Shown one piece after another: positions 46,834 to 56,167 of a stretch of 64,000 bases of DNA. The translations under genes and the position numbers were made by a program. The number at the start of each line of letters is the position of its first letter. Within the stretch, counting starts at the first letter, position 1. The notes below the pieces were generated by a model. That model ran no database searches. It had not been told where the DNA came from and saw nothing but the letters and a program-made list of their open reading frames with translations. Location of the stretch: positions 675,501-739,500 of the forward strand of contig NZ_JANPVQ010000001.1 of the NCBI RefSeq assembly GCF_026157105.1, given 5' to 3'. This DNA comes from Sphingomicrobium marinum (GTDB lineage Bacteria; Pseudomonadota; Alphaproteobacteria; Sphingomonadales; Sphingomonadaceae).

Positions 46834-47996
46834 AATTCGCCCCGCCCAAGACGCGTTATGGCCGCGCCGACCGCTCCGAACTGGGGCGATGGTTCTGGGA
46901 GGTCGACAAGGTCCTCCTGCTGATGCTGGCGGCGCTGATCGGCATTGGACTGATCGCGGTGGCGGCGGCATCGCCGGCGGCGGCGGAACGCTATTCGGGC
47001 GGCGATGTGCGCGTGCCCGAACTCTACTTCTTTACGCGCCAGCTGATGTGGCTGGCGGTGAGCATTCCGATCATGCTGATCGTATCGATGATGAGCCGTG
47101 AAAAAGCCAAGCGCTGGAGCCTGATTGGCGCAGGCATCCTGTTCGTCGCGTTGGCGCTGGTGCCGTTTATCGGATCAGAGACCAACGGCGCGCAGCGCTG
47201 GCTCGACCTTGGCATATCGCGCTTCCAGCCGTCGGAGTTTCTCAAGGCCTTCTACATCGTCGCCATCGCCTGGATATTCAGTCTCAAAAAGGTGCCCGGC
47301 GCGCTCATCACCGGAGCGTGGCTGGCGGTCATTTGCGCCTTGCTTATGATGCAGCCCGATTTCGGGACAACCGTTTTGTTTGCTGCCGTCTGGGTCGCGT
47401 TGTTCGCGCTGTCGGGTGCCAACGTGCGCATCCTTGGCGCGTTGGCCGTGCTCGGCGTCGTGGGCATCATCGCGGCCTATTTCTTCTACGATGTCGCGAC
47501 CGCGCGTATCGATGCCTTCCTGTTCGGCGAGGGCGACAATTTCCAGACAAGCAACGCCATGGCGACGCTCACCGCGGGCGGGCTGTTCGGGCTCGGGCCG
47601 GGGGCGGGGACACGCAAGTTCACGCTGCCCGAACCGCAGACCGATTATATTTTCAGCGTAATCGGCGAAGAATTTGGGCTGATCGCCTGCCTGATCATCG
47701 CACTGCTTTACCTCGGCATCGTCGCCCGGGTGCTGATCAAACTGCTCGATGAGGACGATCGCTTCACCATCCTCGCGGCCTCGGGCCTCGTCATCATGTT
47801 CGGACTGCAGGCTTTCATCAACATGGCGGTCAACGTGCAGATCGCCCCGTCGAAAGGCATGACGCTGCCCTTCATTTCCTATGGCGGTTCGTCCATGATC
47901 GCGCTGTCGATCATGATGGGGCTGTTGCTCGCCTTCACGCGCGCCAATCCCTATCTCAACCGCAGTCCCTATGTCGTGAAATGGAGCGCCACATGA
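46830..47996 (+). CDS. ftsW: Peptidoglycan glycosyltransferase FtsW (SEDS family)
   Basis: Polymerises septal glycan strands together with FtsI. The 388-residue SEDS protein has about ten helices, the family motif [10 protein letters not shown] in the first half, a periplasmic loop with [24 protein letters not shown] and the late [16 protein letters not shown] overlaps at both ends (murD before, murG after). Confidence 0.96.
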   Translation: MKFAPPKTRYGRADRSELGRWFWEVDKVLLLMLAALIGIGLIAVAAASPAAAERYSGGDVRVPELYFFTRQLMWLAVSIPIMLIVSMMSREKAKRWSLIGAGILFVALALVPFIGSETNGAQRWLDLGISRFQPSEFLKAFYIVAIAWIFSLKKVPGALITGAWLAVICALLMMQPDFGTTVLFAAVWVALFALSGANVRILGALAVLGVVGIIAAYFFYDVATARIDAFLFGEGDNFQTSNAMATLTAGGLFGLGPGAGTRKFTLPEPQTDYIFSVIGEEFGLIACLIIALLYLGIVARVLIKLLDEDDRFTILAASGLVIMFGLQAFINMAVNVQIAPSKGMTLPFISYGGSSMIALSIMMGLLLAFTRANPYLNRSPYVVKWSAT

Positions 47997-49138
47997 ATGT
48001 CACCCTCGCCGCCGGCGGAACGGGCGGACATATGGTCCCGGCGCATGCGCTCGCCGAAGAGCTCAAGCGACGCGGGCACGGCGTGATGCTGGTCACCGAC
48101 AAGCGCGGCGCGCAGATCCCGGGCATCTTCGACGATGTCGAGGTGCGCGTGCTGCCCGCGGGGCGCCTCGAAGGCGGGCTGCTGGGACCGATCAAGACGC
48201 TGTGGGGCGTCTACAAGGGCACCAAGGCGGCCAAGGCGCTGTACGAGGAATTTCCGCCCGATGTGGTCGTGGGGTTTGGCGGTTATCCGGCGATGCCGGG
48301 CTGCCTTGCCGCCAACCGTATCGGCGTGCCGACCCTGCTGCACGAACAGAATGCAGTGCTCGGCCGCGTGAACCGGGCGCTGGCGCGCAAGGCCAAGGCG
48401 GTCGCGACCGCCTACAAAAACGTGCAGCGGCTCGATCCCAAGAAGGCAGTGCTGGTGGGCAACCCTGTACGCGTCGAAGTGCAGCGGCTGGGCGAGATCG
48501 CTTATCCCACGGTCGAAGAAGGCGGGCCGCTTCACCTGCTGATCACCGGCGGCAGCCAGGGCGCGTCGATCCTTGGCGAATTCATTCCGCGCGCGCTCGG
48601 CGAAATGGACGAGGCACTGCGCCACCGGTTGAACGTAGTGCACCAGTGCCGTCCCGAAGACCTCGAAGCCGTCCGGCAGGCCTATGTCGATCTCGACATT
48701 CCGGCCGAAGTGATGACCTATATCGAGGACATGCCCAAGCGGATCGGCGATGCGCATCTCATCATCGCGCGCGCCGGTGCCTCGACGATCGCCGAGCTGG
48801 CGGTGGCGGGACGGCCTGCGATCCTCATTCCGCTCCCGACCGCAGCCGACGATCACCAGACCGCGAACGCGATGGAAATGGCGAAAGCGGGCGGCGCACG
48901 CATGATCAGGCAGGCCGACCTTACGCCGGGCGTATTGGCGCGCCAGATCGCGGAAGTCGTGACCGATCCCGAAACGCTTTCGACCGCTGCAGGCCGCGCG
49001 CTGTCGGTGGGGCGGCCGCATGCGACCAAGGACCTTGCCGATCTCGTCGAGCGCGTCGGTGCCGGCGACAATCCGCTGCCGACCGATCCCGTCGTGTCGC
49101 CGCAGCGTCCGGTGCCGTCGCGCGGAGTGCCCGCATGA
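47993..49138 (+). CDS. murG: UDP-GlcNAc:undecaprenyl-PP-MurNAc-pentapeptide GlcNAc transferase
   Basis: Converts lipid I to lipid II at the inner face of the membrane. The 381-residue GT-B enzyme has the N-terminal loop [13 protein letters not shown], the central GNPVR and [12 protein letters not shown] loops, and [11 protein letters not shown] of the UDP-GlcNAc site. Start chosen at 47993, which overlaps the ftsW stop; an ATG four codons earlier is less consistent with the cluster's pattern. ATGA overlap with murC. Confidence 0.97.
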   Translation: MNVTLAAGGTGGHMVPAHALAEELKRRGHGVMLVTDKRGAQIPGIFDDVEVRVLPAGRLEGGLLGPIKTLWGVYKGTKAAKALYEEFPPDVVVGFGGYPAMPGCLAANRIGVPTLLHEQNAVLGRVNRALARKAKAVATAYKNVQRLDPKKAVLVGNPVRVEVQRLGEIAYPTVEEGGPLHLLITGGSQGASILGEFIPRALGEMDEALRHRLNVVHQCRPEDLEAVRQAYVDLDIPAEVMTYIEDMPKRIGDAHLIIARAGASTIAELAVAGRPAILIPLPTAADDHQTANAMEMAKAGGARMIRQADLTPGVLARQIAEVVTDPETLSTAAGRALSVGRPHATKDLADLVERVGAGDNPLPTDPVVSPQRPVPSRGVPA

Positions 49139-50559
49139 AGGCGCTCGGACGCGAAATCGGGACGATCCACTTCGTCGGCATCGGCGGCATCGGCATGTCG
49201 GGGATTGCCGAGGTGATGCACCAGCTCGGCTATTCGGTGCAGGGCAGCGACATCAAGGAAAGCCCGGTGATCGAGAAGCTTCGATCCAAGGGGATCGAAG
49301 TGGCGATCGGGCAAAAGGCCGAAAATCTCGGCGATGCGGCGGTGGTGGTCTGCTCGACCGCGATCTCGCGCGGCAATCCCGAGGTCGAGGCGGCGATCGA
49401 AAAGCGCCTGCCGCTGGTCAAACGCTCCGAGATGCTGGCCGAACTGATGCGCATGCAGGCGACCGTCGCGGTCGCGGGTACGCACGGCAAGACGACCACT
49501 ACGTCGATGATCGCGGCGATGCTCGATCATGGCGGCATCGAGCCCACCGTCATCAATGGCGGGATCATCAATCGCTATGGATCGAACGCGCGGCTCGGCA
49601 AATCCGACTGGATGGTGGTCGAGGCCGACGAGAGCGACGGCAGTTTCTTGCGATTGGACGGCACCGTGGCGGTGGTGACCAACATCGATCCCGAACATCT
49701 CGAACATTATGGCAGCTTCGACGCGGTGAAGGATGCCTTCGCACAGTTCATCGAGAATGTGCCCTTTTACGGGCTTGCGGTGATGTGCATCGATCATTCC
49801 GAAGTGCAGAACGTGATCAGCCGGATCAAGGATCGCCGTATCCAGACCTATGGCTTTTCCGCGCAGGCCGACGTTCGCGCCGAAAACGTGCGCACGTCGG
49901 GCGGCCATTCGACCTTTGACGTGGTGGTGACCGATCGCGACGGGAATTCGCGCACGATCGCGGACGTCGAACTGCCGATGCCGGGCAAGCATAATGTGCA
50001 AAACGCGCTGGCCGCGATCGCGGTGGGCATGGAGCTGGGCATGAGCGATGCCGCGGTGGCCTCGGGGTTCGAGACGTTCGATGGCGTCAAGCGCCGCTTC
50101 ACCAAGGTCGGCGAGGTCGATGGCGCGATCATCATCGATGATTATGCGCACCATCCGGTGGAAATCACCGCAGTGCTCAAGGCGGCGCGCGAGGCGGTGT
50201 CTGGACAGGATGAAGGCCGCGTCATCGCGGTCATGCAGCCGCACCGTTATTCGCGCCTCCACGACCTGATGGACGATTTCCAGAACGCCTTCAACGAGGC
50301 CGATATCGTGATGGTCACGCCTGTCTACGAGGCTGGCGAAGAGCCGATCGAAGGCGTCGATGCCGCAGCGCTTGCCGATGGGATCAAGGCGCGCGGGCAC
50401 CGCATGGTGCACACCGTGGAGGATGAGGCCGACCTCGCGCTCGCCTTGCGCGATATTGCCGCGAAGGGCGATATCGTCCTGTGCATGGGCGCGGGCGACA
50501 TTACGCGCTGGGCGGCGAACCTCGAGGCCGGAATCAAGGAGGCACGCGCGTCCAAATGA
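49135..50559 (+). CDS. murC: UDP-MurNAc--L-alanine ligase
   Basis: First amino-acid addition in peptidoglycan precursor synthesis. The 474-residue protein opens with the nucleotide loop [15 protein letters not shown], has the ATP loop [13 protein letters not shown] (near 120) and the EADESDGSF motif. The frame is open upstream through murG, but the real start is the ATG at 49135 (ATGA overlap). Followed by murB with the same overlap. Confidence 0.97.
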   Translation: MKALGREIGTIHFVGIGGIGMSGIAEVMHQLGYSVQGSDIKESPVIEKLRSKGIEVAIGQKAENLGDAAVVVCSTAISRGNPEVEAAIEKRLPLVKRSEMLAELMRMQATVAVAGTHGKTTTTSMIAAMLDHGGIEPTVINGGIINRYGSNARLGKSDWMVVEADESDGSFLRLDGTVAVVTNIDPEHLEHYGSFDAVKDAFAQFIENVPFYGLAVMCIDHSEVQNVISRIKDRRIQTYGFSAQADVRAENVRTSGGHSTFDVVVTDRDGNSRTIADVELPMPGKHNVQNALAAIAVGMELGMSDAAVASGFETFDGVKRRFTKVGEVDGAIIIDDYAHHPVEITAVLKAAREAVSGQDEGRVIAVMQPHRYSRLHDLMDDFQNAFNEADIVMVTPVYEAGEEPIEGVDAAALADGIKARGHRMVHTVEDEADLALALRDIAAKGDIVLCMGAGDITRWAANLEAGIKEARASK

Positions 50560-51440
50560 GTATGCCCAAGGTACGCGGCAAGCTGACGCAGGATGCGCCG
50601 CTCAAGAAACTGGTGTGGTTTAAGTCGGGCGGCAATGCCGACTGGCTATTCGAGCCCGCGGACCTCGACGATCTGCGCGCTTTCTTGCGCGAACTCGATT
50701 CCGATGTGCCGGTCATGGGATTGGGGCTGGGGTCCAACATGATCATTCGCGACGGCGGAGTGCCGGGCGTGGTGGTCAAGCTTGGCAAGGCTTTTGCGCA
50801 GGTCGAGCTAATCGACGATGTCACGCTGCGTTGCGGTGCCGGAGCGCACGGGGTGCTGGTGTCGTCCAAGGCCCGCGATGCGGGGATCGCGGGGTTGGAA
50901 TTCCTGCGCTCGATCCCGGGTACGGTTGGCGGCTTCGTGCGCATGAACGGCGGCGCTTACGGGCGCGAGACTTGCGAGATCCTCGTCGAGGCCGACATCG
51001 TCACGCGGGACGGCGAGCTGTCGACCTGGAACAATCAGCAATTCGGCTATTCCTATCGCCACAGCGAACTGCCCGAAGGCGCGATCGTGGTAAGCGCGGT
51101 GTTTCGCGGCGAACCGGGCGAGCCCGACGCCATCCAGGCGGAGATGGATCGCATCCAGGAAGCGCGAGAGAATTCGCAGCCGGTGCGCACCAAGACCGGT
51201 GGTTCGACCTTCAAGAACCCGCCCGAGGGCAAGGCCTGGGAGCAGGTCGATGCGGCGGGCTGCCGCGGGCTGATGAAGGGCGGCGCGCAGGTCAGCGAGA
51301 AACATTGCAACTTCCTCATCAACACCGGCGATGCAACGAGCGCCGACATTGAAGGGCTTGGCGAGGAAGTGCGCGAACGCGTGAAGAAACATTCGGGCGT
51401 CGAGCTCGAATGGGAAATCCAGAGGGTGGGACGCAAGTGA
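50556..51440 (+). CDS. murB: UDP-N-acetylenolpyruvoylglucosamine reductase
   Basis: FAD enzyme that reduces enolpyruvyl-UDP-GlcNAc to UDP-MurNAc. The 294-residue type II MurB has the FAD-binding stretch [39 protein letters not shown] and the catalytic Ser region [10 protein letters not shown], ending with the usual ISEKHCNF-like [11 protein letters not shown]. Start ATG at the murC stop; stop overlaps ddl (GTGA). murA is not in the window. Confidence 0.97.
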   Translation: MSMPKVRGKLTQDAPLKKLVWFKSGGNADWLFEPADLDDLRAFLRELDSDVPVMGLGLGSNMIIRDGGVPGVVVKLGKAFAQVELIDDVTLRCGAGAHGVLVSSKARDAGIAGLEFLRSIPGTVGGFVRMNGGAYGRETCEILVEADIVTRDGELSTWNNQQFGYSYRHSELPEGAIVVSAVFRGEPGEPDAIQAEMDRIQEARENSQPVRTKTGGSTFKNPPEGKAWEQVDAAGCRGLMKGGAQVSEKHCNFLINTGDATSADIEGLGEEVRERVKKHSGVELEWEIQRVGRK

Positions 51441-52363
51441 ACAAGGACATTCATGTCGTCGTCCTGATGGGCGGCTGGTCGGCCGAACGCGAAGTTTCGC
51501 TGTCGAGCGGCAAGGGTGTCGTGAAGGCGCTGGAAGAGCGCGGCTATACTAATGTCACCGGTCTCGACATGGATCGCGATGTCGCGGCCAAGCTTGCCGA
51601 GCTCAAACCCGATGTCGTGTTCAATGCCTTGCACGGGACGCCGGGCGAAGACGGGAGCGTGCAGGGCATGCTCGACCTGATGGGCATCTCCTATACGCAT
51701 TCGGGCTGCACGACGTCGGCGGTCGCCATCGACAAGCAGCTCACCAAGGCGGTGCTCGAGCCGCACGGCATTCCGATGCCGCCGGGCAAGCTGGTGGAGA
51801 GCGCCAGCCTTTATGAAGGCGACCCGTTGCCGCGCCCTTATGTGCTCAAACCCGCCAATGAAGGCAGCTCGGTCGGTGTCGCGATCGTCACCGAGGACAG
51901 CAATTACGGCCAGCCCATTTCACCCCAGGCCAAGGGCCCGTGGCAGGAATTTGATCGGCTGATGGCGGAGGAATTCATCGCGGGGCGCGAGCTGACGGTC
52001 GCGGTGCTGGGCGATGAAGCCTTGTGCGTGACCGAACTGGTCATCGACAATGGCTGGTACGACTACGACCATAAATATACCGACGGCCAGACCACGCATA
52101 TCTGTCCCGCCGAAGTTTCCGATGACATTGCGCAGCGCATGATGGACCTCGCGCTCGAAGCGCACCGCGTGCTTGGCTGCAAAGGCTGCTCGCGTTCCGA
52201 CTTCCGCTGGGACGAGACACGCGGCATGGACGGGCTGTTCCTGCTCGAAACCAACACGCAGCCTGGCATGACACCGCTCAGCCTCGTGCCCGAGCAGGCC
52301 GCGGCCAAGGGCATCAGCTATGGTGAACTGGTCGAGCGACTGATCGAAGAGGCGCTGGGGTGA
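51437..52363 (+). CDS. ddl: D-alanine--D-alanine ligase
   Basis: ATP-grasp enzyme making the D-Ala-D-Ala dipeptide used by MurF. The 308-residue protein has the N-terminal motif MGGWSAEREVSLSSG, a central lysine/ATP region VLKPANEGSSVGVAIV, and the metal motif LLETNTQPGMT. GTG start overlapping the murB stop; its stop overlaps ftsQ in the same way. Confidence 0.97.
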   Translation: MNKDIHVVVLMGGWSAEREVSLSSGKGVVKALEERGYTNVTGLDMDRDVAAKLAELKPDVVFNALHGTPGEDGSVQGMLDLMGISYTHSGCTTSAVAIDKQLTKAVLEPHGIPMPPGKLVESASLYEGDPLPRPYVLKPANEGSSVGVAIVTEDSNYGQPISPQAKGPWQEFDRLMAEEFIAGRELTVAVLGDEALCVTELVIDNGWYDYDHKYTDGQTTHICPAEVSDDIAQRMMDLALEAHRVLGCKGCSRSDFRWDETRGMDGLFLLETNTQPGMTPLSLVPEQAAAKGISYGELVERLIEEALG

Positions 52364-53205
52364 GCGCAAGGAAGGTCAAACGAGGTGCCATGGGGCGCAA
52401 GCCCACGCGCAAGAAGAAGGTGCAGCCCAAGGGGCCTGCGGACAAGCTGCTGCGCGGCTCGATCATTGCATTTTTCATCATTTTCGGCGTGGCGATCCTG
52501 TTCGTGCTGGGCGTGCCGCAAAGCGCGGCGCGCAGTGTCGGCGCGGCGCTTGGTGGGCTGGGCTTTCGGGTGAACAATGTCGACGTTGTCGGCATCGACG
52601 CGATGGATCCCGATCCTGTCTATCGCATCGCCCTTGAAGAACGCGAAACCGCGCTGCCGTTGGTCGATGTCGAAGGCGTGCGCGACCAGCTGATGGACTT
52701 TGGCTACGTCCGCGATGCGCGCGTCTCGCGCCGCTATCCCGATACGCTGGTGATCGATATTGTCGAACGCACACCCAAGGCCTTGTGGCAGGATGGCGAG
52801 CGGTTGATGCTGGTCGACGAGGAAGGCGTAGTGCTGGGCCGTGTCCCGGTCGCCGAAATGCCCGACCTGCCCTTGTTGTTGGGGCCGGGCGCCAATCGTA
52901 ACTATCCGCAATTGCAACGTATCTTGGACCGCGAGCCTGCATTGGCAAGCCAGCTCGCCTCGGCGCGGTGGGTCGGCGCGCGGCGCTGGGATCTCAATGT
53001 GGCCACCGGCGAAATCCTTGCCTTGCCCGAAGGAGAAAAGGCCGCCTCCGATGCGCTTGCCGCTTTCATGCGCAACGACCGCGCCAATCCGCTGCTCGGC
53101 ATCGGGGTGAAACGCTACGACCTCAGGATCGAAGGGCAGGCGATCGCGCGCATGCCCGAACCCGTCGACACCTATCGGGAAGAGGGCGCCAATGGCAGTC
53201 AGTGA
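52360..53205 (+). CDS. ftsQ: Cell division protein FtsQ
   Basis: Divisome scaffold that binds FtsL/FtsB. The 281-residue protein has a very basic cytoplasmic tail (about 1-27), one transmembrane helix (about 30-48), a POTRA domain beginning FRVNNVDVVGI (about 68-135) and the C-terminal FtsQ domain. GTG start overlaps the ddl stop. Its last 14 bases overlap the start of ftsA. Confidence 0.94.
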   Translation: MSARKVKRGAMGRKPTRKKKVQPKGPADKLLRGSIIAFFIIFGVAILFVLGVPQSAARSVGAALGGLGFRVNNVDVVGIDAMDPDPVYRIALEERETALPLVDVEGVRDQLMDFGYVRDARVSRRYPDTLVIDIVERTPKALWQDGERLMLVDEEGVVLGRVPVAEMPDLPLLLGPGANRNYPQLQRILDREPALASQLASARWVGARRWDLNVATGEILALPEGEKAASDALAAFMRNDRANPLLGIGVKRYDLRIEGQAIARMPEPVDTYREEGANGSQ

Positions 53206-54427
53206 CGCGCAGCTCTTCGCCGCGCTCGATATCGGGTCATCGAAGGTTTCCGCGCTGGTCGTGCGGCGGCATGACGACGGTCGGCTCGAGGTGCTCGGCT
53301 CGGGCCAGCGCGAAGGCCGCGGGGTCAAGCGCGGCTACATCACCGACATGGACCTGAGCGAAACCGCGGTGCGCGAAGCCGTCGACCTTGCCGAGCGCAT
53401 GAGCGGGGTGAATGTCGAGGAAGTCTGGGCGAGCTTTGCCGCGGGCGGGCTGGTGAGCGACGTCGCGACCGTCGAAGTCGAACTTGGCGGCCATCCGGTC
53501 GAGGACAGCGATATCAAGCAATTGCTCGATGCCGGGCGCGGCGCGATCGATCGCGAAGGGCAGGTCGTGCTCCACGCGCATCCCGCGCTCTATACGATTG
53601 ACGGGGTGCAGGGCGTGAAGAACCCGCGCGGTCTCCATGCCAGCAGGCTGGGGGTCGATATCCACGTCATCGCCGCGGACGAGGCGCCGCTGCGCAATCT
53701 CGATACCGTGATCCGGTCAGCGCATCTTGGCGTGGGCGCGATTGTCGCGGCCCCGGTCGCGGCAGCGGCGGCCGTGTTGACCGACGACGAACAGGATCTG
53801 GGCGTCGCATTGGTCGAACTGGGTGCGGATGTCACCAATGTTTCGCTGCATCTGGGCGGGATGCTGGTCGGCTTGCGGTCGATCCCGCTTGGCGCGCGCG
53901 ACATCACCGAGGATATCGCGATGGCGTTCGGCGTGCCGCGCCGCGATGCCGAGCGCATGAAGTGTTTCTATGGTTCGGCGATGCAGAGCCCGCGCGACAA
54001 TCACGAAATGATCGACGCCGAACGCGGCGCAGGATCGCAGAAGATCAGCCGCGCGCAGCTCGTCACAGTCATTCGCGGCCGGATCGAGGAGATCGCCACC
54101 GAGGTCGATACGGCCTTAAAGGCGCTCGGTTTTTCGGGGCCTGTCGGCGGGCAGGTCGTGATTACCGGCGGCGGTGCGGAACTCAAGAACCTCGACGACT
54201 ATATGCAAGGCGTGCTCGGGCGCAGCGTGCGGTTCGGCAAGCCCAAAACGATGTCCGGGCTGCCCGACGCATTGGCGGGGCCGGCGTCGGCGACGCTGGT
54301 GGGGCTGGCGCAACTTGCCGGTCGCGGCACGGGGCATGACGGCGACCTTGCACTGGGCGAGATTACGCGGCGCAAATCGCGCGGTGGCCTGCTGTCACGG
54401 CTCATTTCGGCATTGCGCGAAGGGTAA
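53192..54427 (+). CDS. ftsA: Cell division protein FtsA
   Basis: Actin-like ATPase tethering FtsZ to the membrane. The 411-residue protein begins FAALDIGSSKVSALVV (phosphate-1 loop), has the 1C domain in the first half and TGGGAEL of the adenosine motif near 330. The C-terminal membrane helix is the amphipathic RGGLLSRLISALREG. It ends the overlapping run; a 198-base regulatory gap separates it from ftsZ. Confidence 0.97.
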   Translation: MAVSDAQLFAALDIGSSKVSALVVRRHDDGRLEVLGSGQREGRGVKRGYITDMDLSETAVREAVDLAERMSGVNVEEVWASFAAGGLVSDVATVEVELGGHPVEDSDIKQLLDAGRGAIDREGQVVLHAHPALYTIDGVQGVKNPRGLHASRLGVDIHVIAADEAPLRNLDTVIRSAHLGVGAIVAAPVAAAAAVLTDDEQDLGVALVELGADVTNVSLHLGGMLVGLRSIPLGARDITEDIAMAFGVPRRDAERMKCFYGSAMQSPRDNHEMIDAERGAGSQKISRAQLVTVIRGRIEEIATEVDTALKALGFSGPVGGQVVITGGGAELKNLDDYMQGVLGRSVRFGKPKTMSGLPDALAGPASATLVGLAQLAGRGTGHDGDLALGEITRRKSRGGLLSRLISALREG

Positions 54428-54625
54428 TATGCAAAAGTGAAAAACGTGTCCGCGGGGCTACTAACCTTTGTTAAATTGTGGCTAATTGGACTCAGGTCAG
54501 TCCCATTATGAATCAAATCTTCACTTTTTTGGGGCGCGGACTATTTTTTCCTTGGGCCAGAGTCCGTGCTGTGCAAAGATTCATCCAAGAGAGTCAGACG
54601 CTTGCAATGAAAGAGGGGCTTCCAA
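54428..54625 (+). promoter_or_regulatory. ftsZ control region with five GANTC methylation sites and a CtrA-like site
   Basis: AT-richer than the rest of the window. GANTC (CcrM target) sites occur at 54489-54493, 54510-54514, 54560-54564, 54578-54582 and 54591-54595: five in 107 bases, where one per 256 bases is expected by chance at even composition. A CtrA-like TTAA-N7-CTAA (54471-54485; consensus TTAA-N7-TTAA) precedes them. A plausible core promoter is TTGGAC (54487-54492) with a -10 near TATGAA (54508-54513), though spacing is short. The layout suggests cell-cycle control of ftsZ by CtrA and DNA methylation. Confidence 0.65.
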
Positions 54626-56062
54626 ATGAGCTTTGACCTGATGCGACCCGAAGTGGACGAGCTGCGTCCCAGAATCAGCGTGATCGGTGTCGGGGGCGCC
54701 GGTGGCAATGCGGTGGCGAACATGATGCAGGCGGACGTCCAGGGCGTCGAATTTCTCGTCGCCAATACGGATGCGCAGGCGCTGAATGCCAGCGAGGCCG
54801 ACACGCGCATCCAGCTCGGTCTCAAGATCACCCAGGGTCTTGGTGCAGGGTCGCGTCCGGAGATCGGCCGCGCGGCGGCCGAAGAATCGCTCGAGGAAAT
54901 CGACAAGCTGCTCGAAGGTGCGCACATGTGCTTCATCGCTGCGGGCATGGGCGGCGGCACCGGCACCGGTGCGGCGCCCGTCATCGCCAAGCAGGCGCGC
55001 GGCAAGGGCATCCTGACCGTTGGCGTGGTGACCAAGCCGTTCGCGTTCGAAGGGTCGCGCCGCATGCGGTCGGCCGACGCGGGCATCGAGGAATTGCAGC
55101 AGCACGTCGACACGCTGATCGTCATCCCGAACCAGAATCTGTTCCGTCTCGCCAACGCCGACACGACGTTCAAGGAAGCGTTCGAGATGGCGGACGAGGT
55201 CTTGAAGCAGGGCGTTCGCGGCATCACCGATCTCATGGTCATGCCGGGCCTTATCAACCTCGACTTTGCCGATGTGCGCTCGGTGATGGGCGAAATGGGC
55301 AAGGCGATGATGGGCACGGGCGAAGCTTCGGGCGACAACCGCGCCATCGAAGCCGCCGAAAAGGCCATTTCCAACCCGCTGCTCGACGGTGTCAGCATGA
55401 AGGGCGCCAAGGGCGTGATCATCTCGATCGTCGGCGGCGAAGACATGAAGCTGATGGAGGTCGACGAGGCTGCAAGCCACATCAAGGAACTGGTCGACGA
55501 CGACGCCAACATCATCTGGGGCAGCGCGTTCAACCAGGACATGGACGGCCAGATCCGCGTCAGTGTGGTTGCCACGGGTATCGACGGCGAAGAGGCGGCC
55601 ATGCCCAAACCCGCGGCAACGGCGACCACGGCGTCGACGCAGCCGGGCAAGGTCTTCACCTTCCCGACGCCCAAGACCGCGCCAACCGGACCCGACGATA
55701 CGCCGACGCAGGTCAGCGTCCCTGAAACCGCCAACGAGGAAGAGGAAATCCTCGACCTTACGGCTGAAGACGAGGCCGACGAACTGGTGCTCGACAATGA
55801 AGACGTGCTGACCCCGCCGGTCACCAAACCGCCTTTCGTTGCGCCGGCCACGGACGACCTGTTGGACGACGAAGATGTCGAAGGCGAAGTGACGGCCGAA
55901 AAGCCTGCCGCTGGCGCCGCGTCGGGTGGCACGCTGTTCGAACGGATGAGCAATATCGCCAAGGGAGCAGGTGAAACCGAATCGCGCGCTGCCGAAGGTC
56001 CCGGTTTCCGCCGCGAACCGATTGATATCCCTAGCTTTCTCAATCGACAGAATAACCAGTAA
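54626..56062 (+). CDS. ftsZ: Cell division protein FtsZ
   Basis: Tubulin-like GTPase forming the division ring. The 478-residue protein has the GTPase core (about 15-325) with [13 protein letters not shown], the tubulin signature [10 protein letters not shown] and the NxxFAD region. A long acidic linker (about 325-460, unusually rich in Asp/Glu/Thr/Pro) follows. The conserved C-terminal peptide that binds FtsA is [13 protein letters not shown]. Separately promoted from the rest of dcw. AGAGGGG Shine-Dalgarno. Confidence 0.98.
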   Translation: MSFDLMRPEVDELRPRISVIGVGGAGGNAVANMMQADVQGVEFLVANTDAQALNASEADTRIQLGLKITQGLGAGSRPEIGRAAAEESLEEIDKLLEGAHMCFIAAGMGGGTGTGAAPVIAKQARGKGILTVGVVTKPFAFEGSRRMRSADAGIEELQQHVDTLIVIPNQNLFRLANADTTFKEAFEMADEVLKQGVRGITDLMVMPGLINLDFADVRSVMGEMGKAMMGTGEASGDNRAIEAAEKAISNPLLDGVSMKGAKGVIISIVGGEDMKLMEVDEAASHIKELVDDDANIIWGSAFNQDMDGQIRVSVVATGIDGEEAAMPKPAATATTASTQPGKVFTFPTPKTAPTGPDDTPTQVSVPETANEEEEILDLTAEDEADELVLDNEDVLTPPVTKPPFVAPATDDLLDDEDVEGEVTAEKPAAGAASGGTLFERMSNIAKGAGETESRAAEGPGFRREPIDIPSFLNRQNNQ

Positions 56063-56071
56063 AACCATGAT

Positions 56072-56098
56072 AGGGACGGGCCTCGGCTCGTCCCTTTC
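56072..56098 (+). terminator. Intrinsic terminator after ftsZ
   Basis: AGGGACGGGC (56072-56081) pairs with GCTCGTCCCT (56085-56094; one G-U), short loop, followed by a brief T run. It closes the division cluster before the SPOR-protein gene. Confidence 0.7.
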
Positions 56099-56167
56099 GT
56101 CACACGGGCCGGCGTTACCGGCCATTTGGTCATCCCATGGACAGCAAGCATCTGGCATGAGCACGCG

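Noticed and set aside
48853-50412. Long minus-strand frame across murG and murC
   Set aside because: Antisense shadow of two unmistakable Mur genes.
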